From Celoporthe dispersa (taxonomy: Eukaryota; Ascomycota; Sordariomycetes; Diaporthales; Cryphonectriaceae), in assembly GCA_016584495.1 (NCBI GenBank), contig WAID01000004.1:2914001-2978000 (forward strand): DNA of 64,000 nucleotides. The letters are read 5' to 3'. The notes under the pieces are model-generated. The model was not told the origin of the DNA. It saw only the letters and a program-made list of their open reading frames with translations, and did not search any database. This document shows positions 34,811-46,599 of this stretch, one piece after another. How positions within the stretch are numbered: the stretch's first letter is position 1; each line of letters begins with the position of its first letter. A program made the position numbers and the translations under genes.

Positions 34811-37794
34811 CTTGTCTCTGTAAGTACTCGGGATGTGGCAGATGGTAGCGCTCCTGGACCCTCTCCCCCCTTCCTACGACGTCGGCCACCACCTTATATG
34901 TAGTTCTCGTTTGCGAATATCTTCATGGAGAATCCCATCATGCACCAAAGTTGATGTTGCCATTAACGCCGACACATCCCATCGACTGGTGGGAAATATC
35001 GCCGACGGGGTGGTTTCCCCCGACTTATTGTCTCCGACGGGGCAGGATTTCTGGCAAGAGTCGCTCTCCAGCAGCCGTGCTGATTTTCTAAAGACCGAAA
35101 TGCACTAACATCCAGCCCGACGGAACAATCGCGCACTGCGTAATCTCACTTGCCCTGAACAGAGATCGGCAGCCGTCATCTGGGATGTTAGTAGGATGCT
35201 TCCAGGCCCAAGAAGATGTGGTTCTCATGGACTCCCAATCTGTTGTTGTTCTTCTTCTTCGTCTTTCATTGTGTGCACCCTGTAAGAACGAGTCACTCAT
35301 CTGAACGACCCAGTCAGCTTTTACTTCCAGGTCTGACAGGTCAAATCTATCCAAAACCCCCAAGAGGCTGGCGGCATGACGATCTGGGCAGCCCAGAGAT
35401 TACCACGGCAGGTGTCCCCAGTCTAAGCCGCCCCCGTGGGCAGATTTGGTGCTGATCCAAGGGGCCTCGATCGTCCCTCTTGCAACAACAACGACGGCGC
35501 GATGCGACAAGACAGACAGGACAGACAATTCACACGACCATCAGACAAGCTTACAGGCTTCACGAACGCAACGTTCCAGTTCCTACCGAGGCATGCAAAC
35601 CAGAATAGAATTCTCAGGGCGTCGCTGCGGCTCGTATCGAATGACTGACTGGCCTGGCCTGACCCGACCTGGTCTCCTTGTCGCCCCGTAGCGTCGGAAA
35701 GACATGCTTCAGCCCTAGCAGGCGACAGACACGGACGACGACGGACGAACCAGAATTACTCCTACTAAACCAGCGGGCTGCCTCTCTAGTCTTATTTTTT
35801 TCTCTCTCCCCCTTCTCTTCTTCCTCATCTCTCATTCGGTGAAGCAGACCCGTAGCGCCAAGGCACCACCAAGGCTCGCTATAATATTAGTCATGAGCTG
35901 GAGCTGCACCAGTTCATGTGGCCCGTGTCTTTTTCTCGGGCTCATCTCCTCTGGTTCCGTGCGGGAATGGACGACCTCGTGTCGTGGGCGACGGGAACGG
36001 TCCCCTGCCTCGCACCCCCCCCCGGGCATTTGCACAGCCTCAACGACCAGCTGGCGCGCCCGTATGATGAGGTGCATGGGCTGTTGGGCTGGAACGGCCC
36101 TCGCGCAGTACACGCGCAGCGTTTTGGCTCCCGTGGGGTCTCCACACCGCGCTGCGGGACGGGCGAGAGAGAGAAAGATGTGGGTTTTGCCTCGGAAACG
36201 CCAGGCGGGCGGTTCGCGATTCGATGTCAGGGAGCGGCGTCTCCTATACGATGTCGTCCTGCAGCAGGACCGCGGGGCTGGATGGCTGGCGTGAGCCCAC
36301 ACGCGGTGCGATGAGCGGGAGAGCTCAGCTGTCTGACGCCTCCCGCCTCTCGCCTCGACCACCCCGGCCGAGCACGTACATAGTTAGTAACCAAAGTGCG
36401 AGTGCAGCAGCCCAAGCCCAGTGCCAGGGCTCAGCGCCCGGTTGGCTTCTTGTCACCAGTTGTCCTGGCTGGCCCCTCCTCTCCCAGCCCCAGCGACGAG
36501 CTGACGAGGCCGTTGAGGTGGCATTGCAGTAGTGCATGCGTGCTCTTATCGAAAATGCCCCGAAGATCAAAGGAGTAGGAGGGGCACCCGGTTCGTCGAT
36601 CGTCGTCGGCGGAGGTCGGGAGGTCCCCTGAAACAGGCGCAGGAACGGGCCTCTTTCTCGAGGGGGGAGAGAGAGAGAGAGAGATGCCAGTATGTCGACA
36701 GCCGGTGCTCGGTGCTGCCTCGATCGAACGTCACGAGGGCCATGCGGGCTTTCGATAGTGTCTCTGCAGGCCTCAGCGCGGGAGACAATGCCATCACGAG
36801 AACGTTCTGCGTTCCAAAATAGAAATAAATACATAAAAGAGGTATGTCGTCATGATATCCTGAGCGGGATGGAGGACACGAAGAATGACCAGAGGAGGAC
36901 ACTGGACTGGACCCCTGGCTGTTTTCGAGCTGATACTAGGTACCCATAGTGCAGTACTATGGTAGGTACTGTGGTACCAGAGTGGTAATGACGAGAGCTG
37001 CGGGACCTCCTGTAACGGTAACTCTGCACCAGGCCTCACTGCAGATGTAACCTGAGTGCCCCTGTCCCTGTCTACGGTCCTGCTCCTCAGTGGGCTCCCC
37101 ATTGCAAACAGGGGCGCAGCATGCAGCCCCAACTCCCCCAATTTATGGCCTAGGACTTTCATATGCCGTGGGCCTGGTGCAGCCTTGGCTTTTTGGGCTT
37201 GGGCTTGGCCTGAAAGCACTCTTCAAGGTTCCTTTCGCACCCCCCCCCCCTTCCAAGTCCTCCTCATGTATTTATGTATTTTCCTTTTCCGCATCATATC
37301 CCCCCCCCTCCCCAATCTTTGAATCCCAAACTCCAAACTTAGATCCCAGTCCGAAACATTTCTGTTCCGCCCTGACGAGCCGCTACACAGCCAATTCGTA
37401 CTCCTCACTACTTCGAATACATTCGTGTCTATCGTTCAGAAGAAAGAAAACAAACCATTCGTACACACTCGTTCAGGCAAGGAGTGGGACATTTCAAGGA
37501 GAGCTGGGCGGAGCAAGCATCATCAGTCTTCATTCTCATCAGTCAATCTGCAACTGCAGGCGAAAAGACATTCCCCAACCACCCAAGCGAACCAAACCGA
37601 ACCGACACCCGCCGTCACCTCATTGCCCGCCCCCGATAACGAACGGCGATTGCGACGAACCGACCGCTCCCAAGAAGCCCACCAGCTTGGGACATAAGCT
37701 AGGGATCAGTACAGCGTATCTCCTCCTCTTGACAAGACACGACACGACACAACTCGCAGCGGCGAAAGAGGGCGGTACCACCTCGCACCTCACG
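34811..37794. other. Intergenic between divergent propeller gene and rho2
   Basis: 3 kb without a supported gene. It holds C-runs at 36015-36023, 37240-37250 and 37300-37308, a GA repeat near 36661-36682, and CA/CT-rich sequence from 37300 to 37790 that looks like the rho2 5' leader. Confidence 0.5.
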
Positions 37795-38936
37795 ATGGCA
37801 AGCGCAGGGAACTCCCAGAACGTCATACGCAGGTTCGCATTCCCTCTGGACCGCCTGGCGGACGGACTGTCCGTTGAGAGGGCGAATGGGCGAGATCTGG
37901 TGCTGACACAAGAAACTCTCGTGTGCATAGGAAGCTGGTGATCATCGGCGATGGAGCCTGTGGCAAGACCAGTCTGCTCAGCGTCTTCACGTTGGGTTAC
38001 TTTCCTACGGTAAGTCACGCCATCTCCTTACACCCAACCACCCTTCCCCCAACAAATCTCATGTTCACATGCTGACTGTCGACGCTCCGCAGCACTACGT
38101 AAGTCCGCCGCCAGTTGGTCCTTGCTACCCCTGACACCCTACCGGGCCATCCGAACCCCATGAACAGCCTCGCCCCACGAGAGCGGCCCGGGGGACAACG
38201 AACGATGTCTGACATGATCGAACTATCCCACACAGATCCCGACCGTCTTCGAGAACTACGTCACAGACTGCAGAGTAGATGGCAAGTCGGTACAGCTGGC
38301 GCTGTGGGATACAGCAGGACAGGAGGACTACGAACGGTTGCGCCCTCTGGCGTACTCCAAGGCGCATGTCATCTTGATAGGGTTCTCAGTCGACACTCCA
38401 GACTCTCTGGACAATGTCAAACACAAGGTGAGCCGCTACCCACTGGGCTTGTGTCCTACGTCCACCTCCGGCGTGCGGACGATCGTGGAGGATGTCCGGT
38501 AGGACCGAGCAATTTCCCCCTCCCGCGTCCCCACGTGGTACACTTATCTGCACATACCGATGCCGGATACCACCTCTCTGCCGATCAATATTTTCCCTCC
38601 CCCGCGGCATTGGATGTGAGGCTGACAAGAGGGGACTCGGCGCAGTGGATCGAAGAGGCTACTGAAAAGTGTCCCAATGTGCCTATCATTCTCGTCGGGT
38701 TGAAGAAAGATCTGCGGGAAGACCCAGTCGCCATCGAGGAGATGCGTAAGAAGTCACTCAGGTTCGTCACAGAACACGACGGCGAGGCTGTCGCACGGGA
38801 GATAGGCGCCAGGAAGTACCTCGAGTGCTCAAGCCTGAGCGGAGAGGGTGTGGATGATGTCTTCGAGGCGGCGACAAGAGCGGCCCTGTTGACTTTTGAG
38901 AAGGGCGAGGGCAGCGGCTGTTGTGTTATTCTGTGA
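37795..38936 (+). CDS. rho2: Rho2-type small GTPase
   Basis: Five exons: 37795-37832, 37931-38009, 38093-38098, 38236-38427 and 38646-38936; 201 aa. GTPase motifs are complete: P-loop GDGACGKT (19-26), switch I HYIPTVFENY (Thr44 binds Mg), WDTAGQE (Gln70), LVGLKKDL for the guanine (NKxD-type, here LKKD) and ECSSL. The C-terminus CVIL is a CaaX box ending in Leu, predicting geranylgeranylation and membrane attachment. The sequence VFTLGYFPTHY..., the 'FENYVTDCRVDGKSVQLALWDTAGQ' type core and GARKYLECSSL are most like the fungal Rho2 class, which signals to the alpha-glucan/cell-integrity pathway. The third exon is only 6 nt (CAC TAC, His40-Tyr41). It is needed to complete switch I, because skipping it would give FPT-IPTVF. 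Rho1 is a less likely alternative. Confidence 0.93.
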
Positions 38937-39791
38937 GAGGACATCAGCCGGACACGGGTGACGATGGGAAGAGGGGGGTTAGGCGTGCTGTTGAGGCCTG
39001 TTCCGGCGGTTGTCAAAAGATCATGGAACCATGGCTTTCCGGACTCGAATCACGACGGATACGGATACGGATACGGATCGAGGGTGGCCGCCCGATCGAT
39101 CTGGTTTTCTCTCCCACGACCCACTGAGCTTACCAGGGGCTTTCATGAACACCACAGGCTGTTCACTGGGGAGGGGGGCCAGACGAGCTCGACATTCGAC
39201 CAGCGCACGGCGATACGCCACGGACGGCAAGTACACGTATCAATGGCACATAGGGACTCACGACTATATCCAGCTGAGCCCAGGCGCCATGCTGTAATAT
39301 CATGTCAAGAGAGGTCCTCGTGCGCCGCATGGCCGACAACCCTCAGGCTCATGTGGCCGCGTGTCAGGTATGGTGGCAGCGGAACATTGTAGGAATAGGA
39401 AGAGGCACACAGTCGGTCTGAGCTTTTTTTGGACAGTCATTGCTTCGAGAAGAAAAAAAAAGGATGAATTGCAGCGTAGCAGGGTTTAAACAATTAATGT
39501 CATCTAATTTCAATTCTCTGCACACGGACTGGTCAGATGGTCTATGGATCTTGTCTGGGAAGATATGCTTTTTGGTAGCCTGTCTCTCCGCTCACCTCTG
39601 CCAACATGTACACACACACACACACAGATATGTCTCTTCTCTCGGCCACCGCTCCCGCCCCAGGCCCCTTCAACAAGAAACGCGCCCCCCCCCCCCGGCC
39701 CCCCAGCACCGCAACATTTATCCAGCTGCCCAACTATCTCTCTTCTTGTCTGATTTTTTTTTCTTTTTCTTTTTCCCAAGTACCACCACAC
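38937..39791. other. Intergenic between convergent rho2 and mL40 genes
   Basis: 855 bases. A CGGATA tandem repeat lies in the likely rho2 3' UTR (39056-39078), with a CA repeat near 39606-39626 and a run of 12 C at 39685-39696. No gene is seen. Confidence 0.5.
39056..39078 (+). repeat. CGGATA tandem repeat (about 3.8 copies)
   Basis: CGGATA repeats at 39056, 39062 and 39068, then CGGAT. It lies 120 bases past the rho2 stop. Confidence 0.7.
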
Positions 39792-40453
39792 TCAGGACCT
39801 CTTCCACTCGTGATTCCACGGCCTCTCGCCAGGCGTCTCCACCAGCGGCCTCGCATACTCGATAGGCACAGCGTCCGGCCCCCACACGCCGACCTTCTCC
39901 ATCGACTTCCGGAACAGCCACCCCTTGGGCCGCGTGCCCGGCCCCTCGAGGTTGCGCAGCTTCTCGCAGGCCTCGCTCATGCTCTGGCTCATGCGCATCA
40001 TCTCACGCTCCCGCTGCTCGTCCTGCTGCCGGCGGAAGAGCTGCCACGCGCGGTGGATGGTCCAGTGCCGCAGGTGGCGCTGGCGGGCCATGCGCACGGG
40101 CGGCGGCTTCTGCGAGGGCGCGTACAGGAACTTCATCATGCCTGCGACCTTGGGGTCCAGCTTGCTCGCGGCCTGTGCGCGGCGCTTGCGGGCCAGTGCG
40201 CGGGCGGCGGCCGGGTCGAGCTTTTTCGCAGGGCCTTGCCGCCTGCCGCGGGCTTCTTCTTGCCCTGGCGCGCTGCGAGGGGCGGGGTGGTTGTGATGGA
40301 GCGGGCGGTGGTGACGGCAGAAGGTGACGGGAGGCAGGAGGGAGGGGAGGTCGCGGGCGTCCTTCGGAGGGGGCCTGTGTGTAGTGGAGATGGGCGTGGG
40401 GTGCCGGCGAGCAGCGATCTGAGGAGACCGCGCATGCTGAAGGAGGACGACAT
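39792..40453 (-). CDS. mrpl28: Mitochondrial large-subunit ribosomal protein mL40 (MRPL28 type); one frame break
   Basis: Minus strand, apparently intronless. It starts MSSSFSMRGLLRSLLAGTP with an Arg/Ser/Thr-rich, acid-poor presequence, fitting import into mitochondria, then RQGKKKPAAGGKALRK. The frame breaks here. In the coding-strand run of five A (plus strand TTTTT, 40222-40226), one more A gives KALRKKLDPAAARALARKRR, then AAGKV-like ...SKLDPKVAGMMKFLYAPSQ, PPPVRMARQRHLRHWTIHRA and the C-terminal ERPWNHEWKRS. The second part (MKFLYAP, RHLRHWTIHRAW) is the well-conserved core of this fungal mitoribosomal protein. The repaired length is 220 aa, normal for the family. It is part of the 54S subunit and needed for mitochondrial translation, so a real null is unlikely; a sequencing deletion is the simplest reading. 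Confidence 0.87.
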
Positions 40454-42321
40454 CTTGGCGGCCTGTCCGTCGACGGTGATCGCCTGGGACGAAGGGGTCG
40501 CGTGTCGGTGCGTGCGTGTCGTAGTAAAACTATGTCGGCTGTTGGGCGTGGAGAACTCGCCGTCCGTTTAGGAAGTCGTTCGGCGAGGGCTTTTTGACAA
40601 CTCAGAAACTGAACCCTCACAGCCCTCAACCCGCCGTGTTTTGTTCTCTCCTCGCAGAGCGACGATACCCTGGGCTGAAGTCGTCCTAGAAACCTGAGGA
40701 CCGGCCTGCCCTTCTGCGTCGGACTGACGCGACCAGACCCCCAATCGGATCAAAAGTTCTTTCGCCGGCGGAGCTCCTTCGCCAGGGCCAATTGTACGCG
40801 TCACCGAGCTATGGCGGCCGTCAGGGGACCTCGAGACGAACTGTTGGTGGTCGCGGTGGTGTGGGCTCGGCGGGTTGAACAGTGGAGGAACGGGGGCCCT
40901 GTCATGAAATCCCCAAGCTCTCGAAAATCTGTTTCCTGCCGTGGGTGGTTGTATTAGCTAAGTAAGCCGAGCTCGGCTCAGCTCCCGGTAGATGCCGCCG
41001 GTGCCATCCCTGCACCACCTGATCCCCTTGCCTTGAGGCTCAAAGGCTCTAACCCGCCGGCCAACCTCCTTCTTGACATGGCAGTCTAAGAAAAACTGAG
41101 ACTTGATCGTCGTCTGCTCCTAAGCTAGGACACATTGGGCACGTCTTGGACATCGTCAGAAACTTTTCTTGAACGGTCGTTCCCTAGCAGGTGGAGGACA
41201 AGCTCCAGTGTTCCTGGCGCCTGTACCTGGATGACACCATCATTCGCACTCAGCATCTCTAAGAAGTAGACTCTGCTCTGAGAGGTGTGTTCGTTGTCGA
41301 ATACTAAACCATGTCCGTGTATCAGTGAAGCTCCGGTCGTCAGGGTCACATGGTCCGTATCTCAGAACCTATTTCGTACACTTATGATAGGCCTTTTAGA
41401 CATCAACGGATGAGTCAAGGTGAGCTAGAGAGGTAGGCATAAACTAGGAGTGATAGGAAGTCAAGCCAACTGACTTCAGAGTAGTGAAACGTATGCTTAG
41501 ACATGACTTGTATCTCTGCGCAATCATTGTATGGTTGGTGACGTGGAGACTCTCCTGGGTGGGCAAGCGTGTGCGCAAGGCTGGTGGACATCACGGTATC
41601 AATGGGTCTACAGCATATAGACCTTTTCTTCAACATCCTGTGCCCGGGACCAGGAGGGGAAAAAAAGAAGAAGAAGAAAAGAAAGAGAGAAAAAGAGAGC
41701 TCATGATCACATGCGGGATCATAGGGCCATGTCCCCCATTCTGGTATTATAATAGCTGGCCCAACCAATCATCTGTAGTCCTGAGTGCGCAAGTTGGGGG
41801 AATCACATTCTCGCCTACTTTGCCCAGCACAACACCTTTCAATTTCAACCACCTAGTCACTCTGCTAATAGTCCTAGCTTTGCGGCTATATTTGACAGCT
41901 AGGGCAATAGCCCATATGTATGAGAATATCTACACAGCCTAGTTCGCATGCCGGTGTCAAAGGACAGCCTGAGCCTGGGCTCAATCTCGATCTCAGCACT
42001 CTTTGAAAAAAATTACCACCGTCATGCACTCCAAGGTGTGGTATCATGGCACTCCTCGGACAATTATATATAGACATCTACTCCCATGCCTGGTCGTGGA
42101 CTCTTTCCTGTTGGAACCCACCCCTGACACGCATACTGAACATCGACAACAACAAATTCTGAACAACTACACAACTTGATTCCAACCCAGCCCTCAAAGA
42201 CAGACCACCACAAGAAGCAGCTTTCACAATACTGGAAGCACCATTGAGCAACAAGAACACCATCAGCTTTGAGACCACCCCAGAAGAGGCCTCGCCAAAC
42301 CCCCCCACACAAACAATAACA
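40454..42321. other. Intergenic between mL40 and a hypothetical gene
   Basis: 1.9 kb shared divergent region. It contains an A/G-rich tract (about 41655-41700) and a TATATA-like site near 42065. No gene is supported. Confidence 0.45.
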
Positions 42322-42930
42322 ATGTTCTCTACAATCACCATGCCGTCCTCTAGGACGAGAGCCACAGGCTCTACCACCAGAACCACCAGAACCACCACCA
42401 CCACCACCATCACCAAGCCCTGCTGGACCATCTACACAGACAGGCACCCCCCCACACCATACCCGGAGCGCAGATCCTCCCACAGCACGGAGACGAGCTC
42501 CACACACACCACCCACTCGGCATACCAAGCCCGACGCCCACCCTCACCATATCCCGGACGAGGGCGCCCTCAGGCCACAGCCCCGTTCCGCCGCCTGCGG
42601 AGGAGGCTCTCCCGGAAGAATGAGCCCCGCCCGCACCCCAAACACCAGGGCCTCCAGCTCCGCCAGCCCGGCCTGCACCGCGCCAGACACCTCGTCGACG
42701 CCGACGAGGACTCGGACGTCTCGCTCCTGGACCTCGGAGAGCCCCTGCGACGGGTCCCGAGCAACCCCTTCCGCCTCTCCCCCACCAAGATACCCATCAT
42801 GCTGTCCGCCTGCGCCGCGGGCATCGTGGCCTCGGAGCCTGCCCTGGTCATCGGGCCGGGCGAGGGCGAGGAGGGGCAGCGCGAGGGTGGGTCAGGCGCA
42901 GGCTGCATTTCCGCACCCTGCGGGGTGTGA
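42322..42930 (+). CDS. Hypothetical low-complexity protein
   Basis: Open frame of 202 codons from the ATG at 42322. The first third is Thr/Ser/Arg/Pro-rich (STTRTTRTTTTTTITKP), the middle is Arg/His/Pro-rich, and the last 70 residues hold a more ordered segment (DEDSDVSLLDLGEPLRR, then NPFRLSPTKIPIMLSACAAG). I recognise no family. High GC with strong compositional bias can keep frames open by chance, and another frame on the same strand is open too (42620-42967), so the coding status is uncertain. In favour are a TATA-like site 260 bases upstream and the acidic/hydrophobic alternation at the end. Confidence 0.35.
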   Translation: MFSTITMPSSRTRATGSTTRTTRTTTTTTITKPCWTIYTDRHPPTPYPERRSSHSTETSSTHTTHSAYQARRPPSPYPGRGRPQATAPFRRLRRRLSRKNEPRPHPKHQGLQLRQPGLHRARHLVDADEDSDVSLLDLGEPLRRVPSNPFRLSPTKIPIMLSACAAGIVASEPALVIGPGEGEEGQREGGSGAGCISAPCGV

Positions 42931-43568
42931 TGCACCGTCTGTGCAGCCTAGGGCGGCGGCTGCATGACCCTTGGACGCCTGATATGACGGGCGACCACTC
43001 AGATGATGAGGAGTGGTGACGGCCTTGATGGATAGAGAGGCCTTATATCATTAGGCATAGTTAACTTTTCTTAGACTATACACACGGGTAACAGCAGTTT
43101 GGAGTTTGGCGTTTGGTGTTATGGAGTCTGGCGTTTGGGAGTTTGGCGTTCAAAGATAGTGCGAGAACGACTAGTATTTACAGGTAGCAGAACACAAAGG
43201 CACCTTGCACACAGTAGACAGTGAATGCATAACAAGTTCATCACATATCGGTGTCATTATCCTAGCTACCCTAGTGTGGAGAAACTACATACACACGATT
43301 AAGAAAAAAAGAAAAACGGTACGAATGTGCATACTTCATAACCGTATACCCCATCGTAAAATCAAAACCCAGGTACTTACTACTTTTCCAAACACAAAAA
43401 AAGAAAATCGGGGAAAACAAAAACCAAAGCAAAAACTAAAACTAGAAGGAAGTACAGTGTCATAGCAAACTCAACCCGCTTGACCTGGAAAATGTCAAAA
43501 CATGAGAGAGAGTGAGGTATTATCATGAATCAGTCATCAAATCAGAAAGACAATCGAGCGCTCAACCT
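42931..43568. other. Intergenic with a short GGAGTTTGGCGTTT repeat
   Basis: 638 bases, A-rich toward the right end, between convergent genes. Three copies of GGAGTYTGGCGTT(T) start at 43101, 43123 and 43138. Confidence 0.5.
43101..43150 (+). repeat. Three-copy degenerate repeat, unit GGAGTTTGGCGTT
   Basis: Copies begin at 43101, 43123 (one C/T change) and 43138. Spacing is 22 and 15 nt. Confidence 0.65.
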
Positions 43569-46500
43569 CTATTTCTTCTTCTTGTTGCCACCACCCAGGA
43601 TGGAGCCGAGGCCAAGGCTGTCCAGGACCTTGTTCAGGCCCAGGGAGCCCAGCAGGCCGTCGAGGATACCGCCTAGGCCGAGGCCGTGGAGCAGGCGGCC
43701 GACGATACCCAGGACACCGCTGAGAAGAAGGCCGACGGCGGCGATGATCTGGAAGAGAGGCTCGCCCAGGAGACCCCAGAGGGGGTTAAGCTCCTTCTTG
43801 GCGTGAGGCATACCGTCGAGCTTGCGCTTGGCGCCCTCGATAGTCTCGGTGACGTGCTCAGTGAGCTGTTGGAGAGTTGATGTCAGCAGATAGACTATGA
43901 AAGTATAATCGAGGAGAAACATACCTCTTTGATGATCTCGGCAAGGTGGAACTCCTCAGGAGAAGCCTCGCGGGTGCCAGACTTATGCTTGGCGTTGGCC
44001 TGGATGTGGCCATCAGGGTCGAGACCACGGATGACACCATGAGCCTCGCGGAGGATGTTTCCGCCCTCCTCAATCAGGGGGCGGACCTCCTTGACGAGAG
44101 CCTCCTCGTCGCGGTCGTCCTCGGCCTTGCTCTCCTCGACCTGGATGCGGTTGGTGATCATCTTGCAGATGGGCTTGATCTTGTCGAGGCACTGCTCGAG
44201 GGCCATGGACATCTGGATGGCGAGCTTCTTGTCCTGCTCCCTCTGCAGGCGGGCCTCCTTGTCCTCCTCGCTCTCGACCTCTTCTTCCTCGTGGATCTCG
44301 GAGAGCAGGTTGACGTGGCCGACGGTCATGCCCTTGGAGTTGATGACGTCGCCGTCGTCGTCAATCTCCTTGCCGGCGCAGATGTGGGGGTCGCCGCTGG
44401 TCAGCTTGGCGATGACGTTGCCGTGCTTGTCGACAACGTTGCCGTCGTTGTTGACGTGCAGGCCGGCCAGGGGTCCTTCTCCTTCTCGACCTCGACCTCA
44501 GGCTCAGGCTCCCAGCGCTCGGCATGGCCCAGCACGTTGCCGTTGCGGTCGAGGACGTCACCATCCTCGTCGACGGAGCGTCCAGCGAGGATCTTGGGGT
44601 CGCCGGTGACGAGACGGCCCACAATGTCGCCGCTGGGGGTGACAACGGTGCCGTCCTTGGCGACAGTCAGGCCGGACAGCTCAGCGAAGGGACCCTCCTT
44701 GGAGCCCTCGCGCTCGCCCTCGCTGACGAGCTCGGCGTGGCCCAGGACATCGCCAGACTCGCTGACGATCTCGCCGTTCTTGTTGCACATGCGACCGACC
44801 ATCTTCTTGGGGTCACCATCGACGACGCGGCCGTAGATGACACCAGACGAGTCGACGACATTGCCAGCCTTGTTGACACGCTTGCCAGCGAGGATCGACA
44901 TGTCGATGGCGGCCTCGGGCTCGGGCTCCTCAGGCTCCTCCTCCTCCCAGCGCTCAGCCTTGCCGATGACATTGCCGTACTTGTCGAGCACCTCGCCATC
45001 AGGGTCGACAGTCTTGCCCTGCAGCTGCTTCAGGTCGCCGTCGACGATCTTGCCGACGGTCTGGCCCTCCCACTGGACCCAGCCCTTGCCGTCGATAATA
45101 TTACCCTCGAAGGACTCAAAGGGCTTGGCCTCAAGCATGTCCTGGAGCTCGTTGTCGGGGATGGGCTCGGCACGGCCAATCTCCTTGCCGCTGTCGTTCC
45201 AGATGATGCCGTTCTCGTCGACCTTACGGCCGATGAGGTGCTGCATGATGCCCGAGGTGATGCGGCCGATGGCCTGGCCCTTTTCGTTGACGACATTGCC
45301 CAGCTTGTTGACCTTGCAGTCCTTGAGGAGAGAGAAGTCGATCTCGGCCGGCTCGGCAGTGGTGTTGGTCTCGTAGCCCGTGGCCGAGGTCAGGACCGTC
45401 TTCTGGTCGTCCTCGGGGATACCGGCGGCGCCCTCCACGCCCTCTGGGACGCCGGCGGCACCCTCGGCACCTTCTGGGAGTTGCTCCTGGCCATCGGCGC
45501 TGACACCCTCGGGAAGGTTCTCACCGTCGGGGATCTGGCTCGTGGGCACCTGGGACTGCTCGCCCTCGAGGGCAGCCTGGGCTTCGCCTTCGGGCAGCTC
45601 GGTGGTCCCGGCGACCTCGTCCTCGGCACGAGGGGTCTCGACGCCCTCCTGCTCGAGATCTCCTGCTCGCAGGCGAGAGTTGTCAGCTGCATGGGTGATA
45701 GAATCGTCGGGCCGCAGCTCTTCGCTCTCGGGCAAGCCCTCACCTTCGGTGAAATCCTCTCCCGCCAGCGTGAAGCCGGCATCGCCGGTCTGCTTGGCCG
45801 TCGTGGTGTGACCCCACGTGGCCGTCTCGCTCTGGCGCCCGTCGGGCGTCTCCTCGGGCGTGTCCTCCTCCTCGTCCTCGGTGCTGGTCTGCGCCGTCTC
45901 CTCGCCCCCGGGCAGGGTCAGGTTCTCGCCTCCAGGCTGGCTCTGCTGCTCCTGGAGCTCGCGCACCGAGTCGGGCACGCCCGAGCCAGCACCGGTAGCA
46001 CTGGTGGCAGCCTTACTGCCCATGCCGCCCAGGGAGGAGGCGACGTTCTTGGCGCCGGAGAAGAAGCTGCCCAGGCGGGAGCCCGTCTGGGACTGGGCCT
46101 TCTCGGCCTGCTCGCCAGCCTGGTCGGCGGCGCCCTCCGCGGGCTCGGTGAGGTCCTTGCCCTCGTCCTCGGGCTCATCACCGCCCTCGTCGCCCTTCTT
46201 GGAGGACTGGGCCTTCTCTGTCACGGACTCTGCGGCCTCGTTGGCCTCAGACACGACAGAGGGGTCCTTTCCGGTGCGGCTGAAGCTCTTGTTGGAGCCC
46301 GGGCCCTGGACGGAGACGGGCTGCTCGTCCTCGTACTTGACCGACTTGTTGCCGCTGACGGACTCTGGGTTGCGCATGGCAGACGCCCTGGACTGCGAGG
46401 TCTGAGAGGCGCCGTCGTCCTTCATGCGGATCGGGGTGGGTGAGCCCTGGACCTCGGAGCCCAGCTGCTCGGGCTCCTGGGCGCCCTTCTCGAGCTGGGT

Positions 46501-46599
46501 CTGGACGCCCGAGGCGGCCTCAGAAGTTCCCTTGACCGAATCGCCGCCGGGCTTGTTCTTGCCCCATGGCCAGCCTCCGGGTGGGTTTGAGTCCGCCAT
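43569..46599 (-). CDS. LEA-like DUF3659 repeat protein, large paralogue; one frame break
   Basis: Minus strand: exon 1 is 46599-43925, intron 43924-43866, exon 2 is 43865-43569; about 990 aa when repaired. Residues 1-415 are disordered and acidic. Five DUF3659-type repeats of about 50 residues follow (about 420-755). Each has the pattern 'G..V...GNVVD..G...GR...GD...L.G..VD..G.I.D..G.V.G.AE'. The frame breaks between repeats 4 and 5: coding-strand GACCCC (plus-strand GGGG, 44470-44473) needs one more C to give PLAGLHVNNDGNVVDKHGNV and continue. After the repeats comes a helical region (RLQREQDKKLAIQMSMALEQ, then a C-terminal GEPLFQIIAAVGLLLSGVLG hydrophobic stretch, GLGGILDGLLGSLGLNK and a KKKK end). 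Proteins with DUF3659 are called LEA-domain proteins in fungi, and their function is not established. The hydrophobic Gly/Leu tail suggests membrane association or assembly (inference). Confidence 0.87.

Noticed and set aside
44524..46443. 639-codon plus-strand open frame
   Set aside because: Antisense to the DUF3659 gene; Leu/Val/Gly-rich composition mirrors the Glu/Asp/Gly-rich real protein.
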